Shown here: in pieces, positions 8,611 through 16,948 of the stretch
Numbering within the stretch: the stretch's first letter is position 1
Layout of the letters: the number at the start of each line of letters is the position of its first letter
Origin: an uncultured Lentisphaeria bacterium
Lineage (GTDB): Bacteria > Verrucomicrobiota > Lentisphaeria > Oligosphaerales > Oligosphaeraceae
Assembly: GCA_945827525.1 (NCBI GenBank)
Contig: CALZPA010000011.1
Coordinates: forward strand, 1 to 33,323
Length of the DNA: 33,323 bases
Direction: 5' to 3'
Program-made: the position numbers and the translations under genes
Notes under the pieces: model-generated
What the model was told of the DNA's origin: nothing
Databases searched by the model: none
Seen by the model: only the letters and a program-made list of their open reading frames with translations

Positions 8611-8664
8611 GGTATGATCCACAAAAGGCACAAAATACGCCAAAGACGCATCGCTGCGAACGAC

Positions 8665-8705
8665 AAAAAAAAAGCGACCCGCGCTGCTGATGCGGCGCAG
8701 GTCGC
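8665..8705 (-). terminator. Rho-independent terminator for the minus-strand gene ending at 8809
   Basis: Minus strand GCGACC-T-GCGC-loop-GCGC-G-GGTCGC followed by nine T. Confidence 0.85.
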
Positions 8706-8719
8706 CCCCTACTTCTTCG

Positions 8720-8766
8720 CCCGACGGCGGGGGCGCCGTCGGGACAGGCCTCGCTTCGCTCGGCGG
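8720..8766. repeat. Dispersed hairpin repeat, copy 2
   Basis: CCCGACGGCGGGGGCGCCGTCGGGACAGGCCTCGCTTCGCTCGGCGG. Confidence 0.9.
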
Positions 8767-8776
8767 ACGCCTTTCG

Positions 8777-8806
8777 CCCGACGGCGGGGGGGCCGTCGGG
8801 ACAGGC
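8777..8806. repeat. Dispersed hairpin repeat, copy 3 (truncated, just past a stop codon)
   Basis: CCCGACGGCGGGGGGGCCGTCGGGACAGGC, directly beyond the 3' end of the CDS at 8809. Confidence 0.85.
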
Positions 8807-8808
8807 GC

Positions 8809-10872
8809 TCAGAAGCGCTCGCTACGCTCCCAGGTCTCGTAGACTGGCGTGAGGGAACCGTCGCAGTAGTCGTACATGCGACGATTGACCTCGGCCATCT
8901 GGTTGACACAGTCGTAGTGGGGATGATTGCAGATGTCGATGAGGCCGTGAGGCATGCACTCGCCGTCAAAACGTCCCAGCAGCGGCTGGTCGTTGAGCTC
9001 GAAGTAGTGGACACCCACACACTGCGGATTGGACATGGTCTTCTTCAGGTAGTTGGCACAGGCCTTGCCACGCTCAAACTGCGTGGTGGCGTTGACCAAT
9101 GCGTTGGAGAGCAGTCCCTGGTCGGAGGGGCCATAGTGCCATTCGCCGACGATAAGCGGCGTCGTCGCACAGCGGTTGACCAGGTTGAGCAGTCCGGCCG
9201 GATCCTGAGTGTAGTTGTTGGAGGAGAACATGTCGAAGAGCGCCTCGCCCGCAAAGTCCTTCTCGGTGACGTTGGCGTAGCGCATGCCCAGGTTGAGCGC
9301 CTGGGGACAGACGGCGCGGAGCGCCTCCGTCGGGACCTTGACGTACTGTTCGAGCAGGAGGGCGCGGAAGGCGTCGAGGGCCTGGGCGGCGGGGCCGTCC
9401 GCGGGGAGGTCGGCGCAGGGGACAGGCGTCCGGTAGAGATCCTCGAAGGCGGAGAGGGAGGTGTGGAAGGCGTCGTTGAAGTCCTGGATGGAGGGGAAGC
9501 GCTGCTGGAGCCAGTCGAGGAGGACGCGCTTGGACTCGCAGCCATTGACGGTCTCCAGGAGTCGCGCGGCGGGATTGGTGCTGCGCTGGAAGAGCCATTC
9601 GGGCTCGTTGTTGATGAAGTAGCCGATGAGGTAGGGATTGTCGCTGAAGGGTCGGAGCTGTTCGGCGAAGGTGGCGCAGAGTGTGCGGTACTCGTCGGAG
9701 AAGACGTCGGGGAAGTCGCGGAAGATGAATTCGCGCGTCTTGGGGAACTGCTTGAGCGTCCAGGTGAAGGGGATCTGGGCGAGTTTGAGGTAGTCCTCGA
9801 CGCGTTCGTCGAAATAGTTGTTGACGCAGACGGAGATGGTGTTGAAGCCCCAGCGCTTGAGTCGTGCGGCATTGATGGTAACCCAGGCGTTCCACCAGTT
9901 GTCGCCGAAGGCGCGGATCATGTTGGCGCGGGCGAAGTTGAACATGCGACGTCCGCGTCCGGCCTCGACGCCATTGCGCTTGACGAATTCGGGTATCTGG
10001 TCGGCGGTGGTCCAGGCGTCGCGGAAGACGGGGTCATCGGCTGGCGGGAGGAAGTCGAACATTTCCTCCATGCCGTCGACGAAGCCATGGACTCCCATTC
10101 GCGAGGCGTAGCAGATGCCGGAGGAGAAGAAGGCGCAGCCGTCGGGGTCGACGAGCCACCAGCGTTTGCCGTCGTGGAGCTTGTAGAAGCGTCCCTTTGG
10201 TTCGAAGCGTCGGGAGAGGCAGCCACCGAAGCGCGAGAAGCCGTCGGGGTAGCTGTTGTTGTGGCGTGCGAAGTCGTATTCGGCCTTGAGGTAGTCGACG
10301 AGCTGCTGTTCGGAATGGACTTTCTGTGGCCAGTCCATGTCCTTCCACTGTCCGAAGGGGTCGACCATGGGGGTGCCCTGGACCTTCAGCGGGGGGAGTT
10401 CGGAGGCGAGTCGGAGTCCATGGATGGTGACGGACTTGAGTGCGCGTCCCTTGGCGAAGACGATGTCGATGTGCGAGACGCGGTCGATGTGGGTGGGTCT
10501 GCCGGTGACGTGTCCCTTGAGGGAGCCTGGGAGGGTTGGGAGAAAGAAGCGTTGGGAGGCGAGGTCCTCGCACTGGACGGCCATGGTGACGCGGTGCTGT
10601 GGGATCATGTAGTACTGGAGGGTGAGGCGTTCGTTGCCGTCGTGGAAGACGATGCGTGTGTCGACCTTGGAGAGCTGGTCGGCCTCGAAGTCGAGGAGGA
10701 GGAATTCCTGTGGGGTCCAGGCGTGTCCGTTCTGGGAGGCGTCGAGTCTGAGGACGAGTTCCTGTCCCTCGTGTCGAGCGAAGGTAAGATGGTCTGGTGT
10801 GGCGGATAGCAGGTCGCCTCCGGAGACGAGATGCAGGTCTGCGAGTGGGATGGTGGTGTTAGGCGTCAGCAT
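8809..10872 (-). CDS. Glycoside hydrolase, GH50/agarase-like (clan GH-A type)
   Basis: GRFYKLHDGKRWWLVDPDGCAFFSSGICYASRMG, YLIGYFINNEPEWLF, PLIVGEWHYGPSDQG. ATG at 10872 (MLTPNTT) preferred over the longer ORF, which overlaps the neighbouring gene. Confidence 0.65.
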   Translation of the reverse strand: MLTPNTTIPLADLHLVSGGDLLSATPDHLTFARHEGQELVLRLDASQNGHAWTPQEFLLLDFEADQLSKVDTRIVFHDGNERLTLQYYMIPQHRVTMAVQCEDLASQRFFLPTLPGSLKGHVTGRPTHIDRVSHIDIVFAKGRALKSVTIHGLRLASELPPLKVQGTPMVDPFGQWKDMDWPQKVHSEQQLVDYLKAEYDFARHNNSYPDGFSRFGGCLSRRFEPKGRFYKLHDGKRWWLVDPDGCAFFSSGICYASRMGVHGFVDGMEEMFDFLPPADDPVFRDAWTTADQIPEFVKRNGVEAGRGRRMFNFARANMIRAFGDNWWNAWVTINAARLKRWGFNTISVCVNNYFDERVEDYLKLAQIPFTWTLKQFPKTREFIFRDFPDVFSDEYRTLCATFAEQLRPFSDNPYLIGYFINNEPEWLFQRSTNPAARLLETVNGCESKRVLLDWLQQRFPSIQDFNDAFHTSLSAFEDLYRTPVPCADLPADGPAAQALDAFRALLLEQYVKVPTEALRAVCPQALNLGMRYANVTEKDFAGEALFDMFSSNNYTQDPAGLLNLVNRCATTPLIVGEWHYGPSDQGLLSNALVNATTQFERGKACANYLKKTMSNPQCVGVHYFELNDQPLLGRFDGECMPHGLIDICNHPHYDCVNQMAEVNRRMYDYCDGSLTPVYETWERSERF

Positions 10873-10883
10873 CGTACCTTGTT

Positions 10884-12287
10884 TCACTCCTGGGGGGTTG
10901 AGGTATGGGGTGTAGCGTGTCGGAGGGAACGCCAGTCGGCGCCGCAGACGGCATAGGCCACGCTGAGCAGGAAACTCACGCAGACGAAGGCGAAGCGCAG
11001 CGACCGGTGTGACAGGGTGAGGCAGACGAAGATGGCGAGCAGGATGCAGACCAGCAGCTTGAGCATTCTGGGGATGCTCGGCCACATCATCAGTCCGAAG
11101 TGCTTGTAGGGGATTTTGGAGGCCATCAGGAGGCAGGCGAGGAGGACCACGGCCGTGGACAGGATGCCCAGGAGTGGCTGTGCGAACTCCAGTCCAAACA
11201 GGACGGCGGAGCCGGCGAGGGCTGCGCCGGCGCTGGCGGGCAGTCCGCAGAACCAGCCTGGGCGTGGCTTGAAGGAGGAATGGCGGAAGCGGAAGACATT
11301 GAAGAGGATGGCGCCCCAGTAGAGTGCGCCGGCGCAGGCGGCGACCGACCAGCTGATGAGTTCCTCTCCGAAGGTGAGGCAGCAGAAGATCATGATGGTG
11401 CCGCCGACGCCGTAGGCGGTGGCGTCAGCGATCTCGTCGAAGACGTCGCCATTGGCGGTGGAGCCGAATTTCTGTGCGAGTCGTCCGTCGAAGAGGTCGA
11501 AGAACTGACCGGCGAAGATCATGCAGAAGGCGAGGACGTAGTAGTTGTGTCGGTCGTTGAGGTATCCGAGGATGCAGAGGAAGACGGAGGCGACGCCGCA
11601 GAGGTAGTTGAGAAGGATGAGCGTGTTGGCGTACCACTGGTCGGGGATAACCTTGCAGTAGAAGGAGAGGAAGGCGAGCGAGGTGCAGAGGACCATGAGC
11701 ATGAGGACGAAGCCCTCATTGAGGAGGACGAAGCCGCCGAACTGGAGGGGTGAGATCTGGTTCAGGGAGATGAGGGAGAGGACGACGGTGACGAGTGCGG
11801 TCTTGGCCTTGCCGAAGGAGTTGGCGGCCTTTTTCTGGACCCAGAGGCGCGAGAGCTGTCCGGCGGTGTCGAGGATGATGAAGGCAACGACGAGCCAGAA
11901 GGGGAGGATGGTCATGCCCCAGCCGAAGAGGTTTCCGCTGCTGAAGTAGACGAGAGCGGGGAAGTACATGAACTTGTCGCTGAGCGGGTCGAGCCACTTG
12001 CCCATTTCGGTCACGAGGTCGCAGTTTCGTGCGATGGTGCCGTCGGTCATGTCGGTGATCATCCAGAAGGCGAACCAGAGGGTGGCGGCGGCCCACCAGC
12101 CCTGGTGCGCGAGGAGGATGCTGACGATGCCCATGGGGAGTCTCATGACGGACAGTCCGTTGGGTGTGAGCAGCCAGATGTCTCGGAACCAGTGCTTGAG
12201 GCGGGGATTGCGGGTGGTTTTCGTTATCAGCACCCGTTCGATGGCCAGCATGGCCAGAATCAGCAAGACCACCATCCAGTAGCTCAC
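10884..12287 (-). CDS. Membrane protein with two CDP-alcohol phosphatidyltransferase domains
   Basis: Two CDP-OH-P motifs: DMTDGTIARNCDLVTEMGKWLDPLSDK and DLFDGRLAQKFGSTANGDVFDEIADA; multiple hydrophobic segments. Confidence 0.85.
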   Translation of the reverse strand: MSYWMVVLLILAMLAIERVLITKTTRNPRLKHWFRDIWLLTPNGLSVMRLPMGIVSILLAHQGWWAAATLWFAFWMITDMTDGTIARNCDLVTEMGKWLDPLSDKFMYFPALVYFSSGNLFGWGMTILPFWLVVAFIILDTAGQLSRLWVQKKAANSFGKAKTALVTVVLSLISLNQISPLQFGGFVLLNEGFVLMLMVLCTSLAFLSFYCKVIPDQWYANTLILLNYLCGVASVFLCILGYLNDRHNYYVLAFCMIFAGQFFDLFDGRLAQKFGSTANGDVFDEIADATAYGVGGTIMIFCCLTFGEELISWSVAACAGALYWGAILFNVFRFRHSSFKPRPGWFCGLPASAGAALAGSAVLFGLEFAQPLLGILSTAVVLLACLLMASKIPYKHFGLMMWPSIPRMLKLLVCILLAIFVCLTLSHRSLRFAFVCVSFLLSVAYAVCGADWRSLRHATPHTSTPQE

Positions 12288-12324
12288 GGTCTAAGTCTCC
12301 CTGCGTTGTTGGTTGTTGTGGTGG

Positions 12325-12369
12325 CTCGTCCGCGTCTGGGGGGAAAAGTCGTCACCAGGCGCGGACGAG
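12325..12369. other. Intergenic hairpin, 10-bp perfect outer stem
   Basis: CTCGTCCGCG (12325-12334) and CGCGGACGAG (12360-12369). Confidence 0.65.
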
Positions 12370-12400
12370 GCGTAGTGTGTGTGTTTTTTCGGGGGAGGGA

Positions 12401-15400
12401 CTAGCGGTTGTCCTGGAGTCGGTCGAGGAGGCTTCCGACCTTGTAGCGGACGGCTCGTATCTGGAGTGGCTGACGCATGAAGCGCGAGGTGTACCGTCCG
12501 CCGGCGGATGGCATGTCCACGAGGGAGCAGACGTCCTGGAGGAGCGCCTTGGCCTCTGGGGTTCCGATGGCCTTCAGCATGGTGAAGTACTCGTGGTCGT
12601 CGACGCCGTCGCGGGCGGCCTCCATGCGGACGGAGGTGACGGGTCGTCCGTCACCGAACTGCTGTCCGGGATACATGATGTAGCCGTCGCCATTGGGGTA
12701 GCGTATCCAGTAGGGCTTTTGGGTGGGGGAGTCGGACTGTCGGATGTAGGAGTGCCAGCCGTACTTCCAGGGGTCGAGGGTGAGCCAGGTTCCGCCCCAG
12801 AATTCGTAGGCGTCGGCGCCGTACTTGAAGCAGTAGTAGGGGAGGAGTCGTTCGATGCCGGCGAAGGGTGTGTCGGTGCACATCTGTCCGTCGGTGGTGA
12901 ACCAGAAGCGTTCGCCGGCCTGTCGGCGTTCGCGGATTTCGTCTTCGGGGAAGCATCCGTAGTGTCCGGCGCCCCAGAGTGAGATGTAGCCGTCCCAGTC
13001 CTTGCAGTGTCTCCAGGAGGAGGTGTAGATGAGGAGTCCGGGTTCGACCTCTCGGATGGCCTGGCAGAGTGCCTTCATCTGGTTGCGGATGTATGGGTGG
13101 CTGAAGTGGGGTTCGTCGGAGATGTAGTAGACGACCTTCTTGTCCCAGCCCTTTTCGCGGAGATGGTCCATGTAGAGCCGGAGCATGGTCTGGAGTGTCT
13201 TTTTGTATTCGGGTCTGAGGGTGTCGCGGGGTTCGCCCTTGTCCCAGGGGTAGTCACCGTCGAAGGGCTTTTCGCCGAGGAGCGTCTTCGGGGGGTAGGC
13301 CCAGCCGAACATGTAGAAGATGCCTGGGGTGTAGCTGACGGGGAATTTCATCTCGTCGAAGAAGACGGTTGCGGCCTTGTCGTAGGCGGTGAAGTCGGCG
13401 GTGATGGAGCCGTCGGGCTGGCGCTTGAAGTGGGGGTCGGCGCCGACGCTGTCGGGGCAGAGCTTCTTCTCCTTCATGAGCTGCATGATTTCGCGCCGGA
13501 TCTGGTCGTGGGGGACTCCAGGGCGGTTCCAGTGGTGGGACAGTCGGATGTCGTAGAGGGCGGCGAAGGTGGCGTTTTCGGGGAGCGTGAAGCGCCAGAC
13601 TCTGATTTGGACTGGGAAGGCGGCGCGGACGCCCTGTCCCTCGATGGTGACGGTTGCGGCATGGGTGCCGGGGCGCGCGTCTGGGTTGGTCTTGAAGAGG
13701 AGCCAGAGCGGCTGTGTGCTGTTGGCCTGGAGGCTGAAGGTGTGTTCGGGTCGGATGGGGTCTGGCCAGAGTCCGGCCCAGCCGTCGGAGGCGCCCTGTC
13801 CGCCGGGGACGAGCTGGATCCAGGCCTCCTGTCGCGAGCCGAAGTAGCTGCTGCGCCAGTCGATGGGGACGAAGCCGACGACGCCGACCTCGCAGGAGAC
13901 GCCGGTTCCCTGGAGTCCGTCGACCTTGACGCTGAGGTTCTGGAGGTCTCGTCCGGCGCGGAGGGCGAGCTGGAGCGGTTCCTGCTCGCGCCGTGCCATC
14001 TCGATGCCGAAGGGGGAGCTGACGGTGAGCTTGCTGGAGGTCAGGTTCAGCGTGGCGCGTCCGTAGGGTGCGTCTCCGGGGATGGGTGCGGTTTCCGCGA
14101 TGGTCTCGGGGAACACCTTGAAGACGGGGTCGACCTGCCAGAGTGCGAGGTCGGTCTCGGGCAGCGGCCGTGACTGGAGGGCCTCGACCTGCACCTCGGT
14201 CGTCTCGGCGACGATGACGCCGTCATGGCGCAGCGTGCCGTGTCCGTTCATGGTCAGATGGACCTGCAGGTGGGTGGCGGTGGCGGGGATGGCGGCGATG
14301 CCGAAGCAGGGTGTCCACTGGAGGGGCTTGCCGCTGGCGGGTGCGGAGAGATAGCCGCTGTCAACCACATCGCCATTGGCGTCGCGCAGATGGGCGTGGA
14401 CGGCGACGCTGGTGTCCAGCTTGTCGTCGCCGAGCAGCCAGACGCCGTAGATGTAGTGGTGTCCGGGCTTCACGGGGATGGACTGTCGCCAGCCGATCCA
14501 GTCGGTGGGGGCGTCGGCGGGAACGGTCATGAAGGCATGGCGGCGTCCGAAGCCACCAGGCGTGGCGGTGCCGAACTGGACGCCGGCGGCGGGGCGCTTC
14601 TCGCCGGCGGCGCTCCAGCCCGTCGGCATGTTCTGGGCGTCGGTGTCCTCGAACGAGGGGTTGACGGCGAGGTTGGCGGAGCCGGCGAGGAGTGCGGCGA
14701 CCTGTCGCATGTCGGTGCCGTTGCTCTGCTCGACCAGGATCTGGTCTGAGGGGATGTCGCTACCAAGGGTGTGGGTCACGTTGGCGGGAGTCTCGAGTTC
14801 CTCGGGGGTCTTTTCGTTGGTGTAGAGGTAGTAGTAGCGGGTGGTGCGTGGGGGGACGCTGGCGTGGAAGAAGAGGTTACCGCCTAGCTGGAAGGTGGGC
14901 TGTGGCTTGCCGTCCGCCTCCACGATGGCCTGTCGGACGCTCAGGTTGCGCATATCGCTGACGCTGACGCAGGCCAGGACCTTCTCCATGGGCTGGTCGA
15001 GACTGTTGACGACGCGCAGGGGGAGTCGGAAGGCGTAGTTCTGGTTCCACTGCTTCAGGGGCTGCTGTCCCAGCTCGCGTGTCTCGCGCCGTTCGGGGAT
15101 GCCGGTGCGGAGCGTGACGCGGACGGTGGACGTGGGCTGTATCAGCAGTCGGAAGTCATCGTACCAGGCGATGCCGCCCTGTCCGTTGAACACGGATCCG
15201 GTGACGAGTCGGTCTGCGTCCTCGGGGGCGGTGAAGTCGATGGTGAGCTCACGCCAGCCGAAGGTGCTTTCCTTGACGGTGGCCACATGGTTGACCTTCA
15301 TGCCGTTGGAGCTGTTGCCGCAGTGGACGTACCAGCCGGCGTGGCCGCCGGTGCGTTCGCCGCGCACCTTCACGCGGATGGAGACCTTGGAGCCGGGCTC

Positions 15401-16033
15401 GACGGCGATGGCTCCGGTGTGGAGCTTGAACCAGCTGGGGGAGGCGCCGTCCTGCACCTCGGCCTTCAGGCAGCGGCGTCCCTCGGCGGGGCTCTCCTCG
15501 GAGACGGACAGGCGATGGTCGCGGTCGGACATCTCGGCGTGCCAGTATTTGGGCAGGCCTCTCTCGGCCTCCTCGAAGCCGGTGTTGCGCACCTGCCGCG
15601 GCTCCGGCAGGAGATCCGGCGAGAACCACGCCTTCCGGTTGCCGATGTAGATGTAGTAGGTCGCCTCGCCTGACGCCTTCACGCTGACGGGCACATACAG
15701 CAGGCAGCCCGCCGTCACGGCCTGCTCCTGGAGCGTCTCGCCCTGGGCGTTGACGACGCGGTACTTCAGCTGTGTCCCATGGTCATCCACCACCCGGAGC
15801 GTCCCGGCGATCTCGCCGATGAGGGGTGAGCCCTCGGCGATGGGCAGGGGGCGGACGCGTCCGAGCAGGTCGGCCTCGCCGCTGTTGGCGATGTGGAGCG
15901 GCACCCGTCCCGTCCAGCGTCCGCCGCCGTCGATGAAGAGGCGGGCGGGCCAGGCGGGCGAGGCCGCCACGGCGACGAAGGCCAGGCTGAGGGCAAGGAA
16001 GAGGCTCAGGCGTCGTGTCAGTCGTTGTCTCAT
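12401..16033 (-). CDS. Large secreted GH123/DUF4091-like glycoside hydrolase
   Basis: Signal peptide MRQRLTRRLSLFLALSLAFVAVAASPAWPA; C-terminal region with VVYYISDEPHFSHPYIRNQMKAL, DAYEFWGGTWLTLDPWKYGWHSYI and VRMEAARDGVDDHEYFTML typical of DUF4091/GH123. Confidence 0.75.
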   Translation of the reverse strand: MRQRLTRRLSLFLALSLAFVAVAASPAWPARLFIDGGGRWTGRVPLHIANSGEADLLGRVRPLPIAEGSPLIGEIAGTLRVVDDHGTQLKYRVVNAQGETLQEQAVTAGCLLYVPVSVKASGEATYYIYIGNRKAWFSPDLLPEPRQVRNTGFEEAERGLPKYWHAEMSDRDHRLSVSEESPAEGRRCLKAEVQDGASPSWFKLHTGAIAVEPGSKVSIRVKVRGERTGGHAGWYVHCGNSSNGMKVNHVATVKESTFGWRELTIDFTAPEDADRLVTGSVFNGQGGIAWYDDFRLLIQPTSTVRVTLRTGIPERRETRELGQQPLKQWNQNYAFRLPLRVVNSLDQPMEKVLACVSVSDMRNLSVRQAIVEADGKPQPTFQLGGNLFFHASVPPRTTRYYYLYTNEKTPEELETPANVTHTLGSDIPSDQILVEQSNGTDMRQVAALLAGSANLAVNPSFEDTDAQNMPTGWSAAGEKRPAAGVQFGTATPGGFGRRHAFMTVPADAPTDWIGWRQSIPVKPGHHYIYGVWLLGDDKLDTSVAVHAHLRDANGDVVDSGYLSAPASGKPLQWTPCFGIAAIPATATHLQVHLTMNGHGTLRHDGVIVAETTEVQVEALQSRPLPETDLALWQVDPVFKVFPETIAETAPIPGDAPYGRATLNLTSSKLTVSSPFGIEMARREQEPLQLALRAGRDLQNLSVKVDGLQGTGVSCEVGVVGFVPIDWRSSYFGSRQEAWIQLVPGGQGASDGWAGLWPDPIRPEHTFSLQANSTQPLWLLFKTNPDARPGTHAATVTIEGQGVRAAFPVQIRVWRFTLPENATFAALYDIRLSHHWNRPGVPHDQIRREIMQLMKEKKLCPDSVGADPHFKRQPDGSITADFTAYDKAATVFFDEMKFPVSYTPGIFYMFGWAYPPKTLLGEKPFDGDYPWDKGEPRDTLRPEYKKTLQTMLRLYMDHLREKGWDKKVVYYISDEPHFSHPYIRNQMKALCQAIREVEPGLLIYTSSWRHCKDWDGYISLWGAGHYGCFPEDEIRERRQAGERFWFTTDGQMCTDTPFAGIERLLPYYCFKYGADAYEFWGGTWLTLDPWKYGWHSYIRQSDSPTQKPYWIRYPNGDGYIMYPGQQFGDGRPVTSVRMEAARDGVDDHEYFTMLKAIGTPEAKALLQDVCSLVDMPSAGGRYTSRFMRQPLQIRAVRYKVGSLLDRLQDNR

Positions 16034-16070
16034 GGTCGCTCCTGTGTGTGCTTGCTTGAAAGGGCAAAAA

Positions 16071-16877
16071 TCAGCGCAGTCCGAGGACATCCTGCATGTC
16101 GTACATGCCGGGGACGGCGGTCTGGAGGAATTTGACGGCGCGGACGGCGCCGTTGGCGAAGCAGTCTCGGCTAGAGGCCTTGTGGGTCAGCTCGACGCGT
16201 TCGCCGTCGGTGGCGAAGATGACCGTATGGTCGCCGACGACGTCGCCTCCGCGCAGCGAGTGCATGCCGATTTCGCGTTTGGTGCGGGCGCCGACGTTGC
16301 CGACGCGTCCATGCCGCGTGTCGGTGGCGTAGTCGAGTCCGGCGGCGGCGGCGAGGATTTCGCCGATGCGCTCGGCGGTGCCGGAGGGCGCGTCCTTCTT
16401 GCGGTTGTGGTGCATCTCGACGACTTCCATGTCGTAGTCGGGGCCAAGGGTGCGGGCGACCTTGTCGCAGAGGGCGAAGAGGAGATTGACGCCGACGCTC
16501 ATGTTGGGGGCGCAGACGATGCGGGCGCCGTGGTCGGCGAGGCCCTTGAGGGCGGCCTTGTTCTCGGGTGTGAGGCCGGTGGTGCCAATGACGAGGGCGA
16601 GTCCGGCGGCGGCGGCCTGTGGGGCCAGGGCCATGGTGACGGGGGCGAAGGTGAAGTCGATGACGGCGTCGGCGTCGGCGAACGCGGCCTGCGCGTCGGC
16701 GGTGATGGTGACGCCGCAGGGCTGGAGTCCGGCGACGGCGCCCGCGTCCTGTCCGAGGAAGGGCGAGGCTTCCGCCTCCAGTGCGCCGCAAAGTTCGAGG
16801 TCGGCGTCAGCCATCACATGGGCAACCAGCATCCGGCCCATGCGGCCAGCGGCTCCAACAACCACAGTTCTGATCAT
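16071..16877 (-). CDS. dapB: 4-hydroxy-tetrahydrodipicolinate reductase
   Basis: VVVGAAGRMGRMLV, VIGTTGLTPENKAAL, APNMSVGVNLLF, EVVEMHHNRKKDAPSGTA. Confidence 0.95.
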   Translation of the reverse strand: MIRTVVVGAAGRMGRMLVAHVMADADLELCGALEAEASPFLGQDAGAVAGLQPCGVTITADAQAAFADADAVIDFTFAPVTMALAPQAAAAGLALVIGTTGLTPENKAALKGLADHGARIVCAPNMSVGVNLLFALCDKVARTLGPDYDMEVVEMHHNRKKDAPSGTAERIGEILAAAAGLDYATDTRHGRVGNVGARTKREIGMHSLRGGDVVGDHTVIFATDGERVELTHKASSRDCFANGAVRAVKFLQTAVPGMYDMQDVLGLR

Positions 16878-16948
16878 CTTGTGCGTAACTCCTGTCTGTT
16901 CGTCCTGTCCGGCAGCCGTCTGGGGCGACCGGGTTCTGTCTCGTGTAC

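Noticed and set aside
8192-8617. Repetitive ORFs (141 aa plus; 62 aa minus)
   Set aside because: Products of 9-nt repeats that leave all frames open.
8404-10809. 801-aa plus-strand ORF
   Set aside because: Antisense to the GH50-like gene, compositionally biased; opposite strand has clear protein-family motifs.
13007-14173. 388-aa plus-strand ORF
   Set aside because: Antisense shadow of the GH123-like gene in high-GC DNA.
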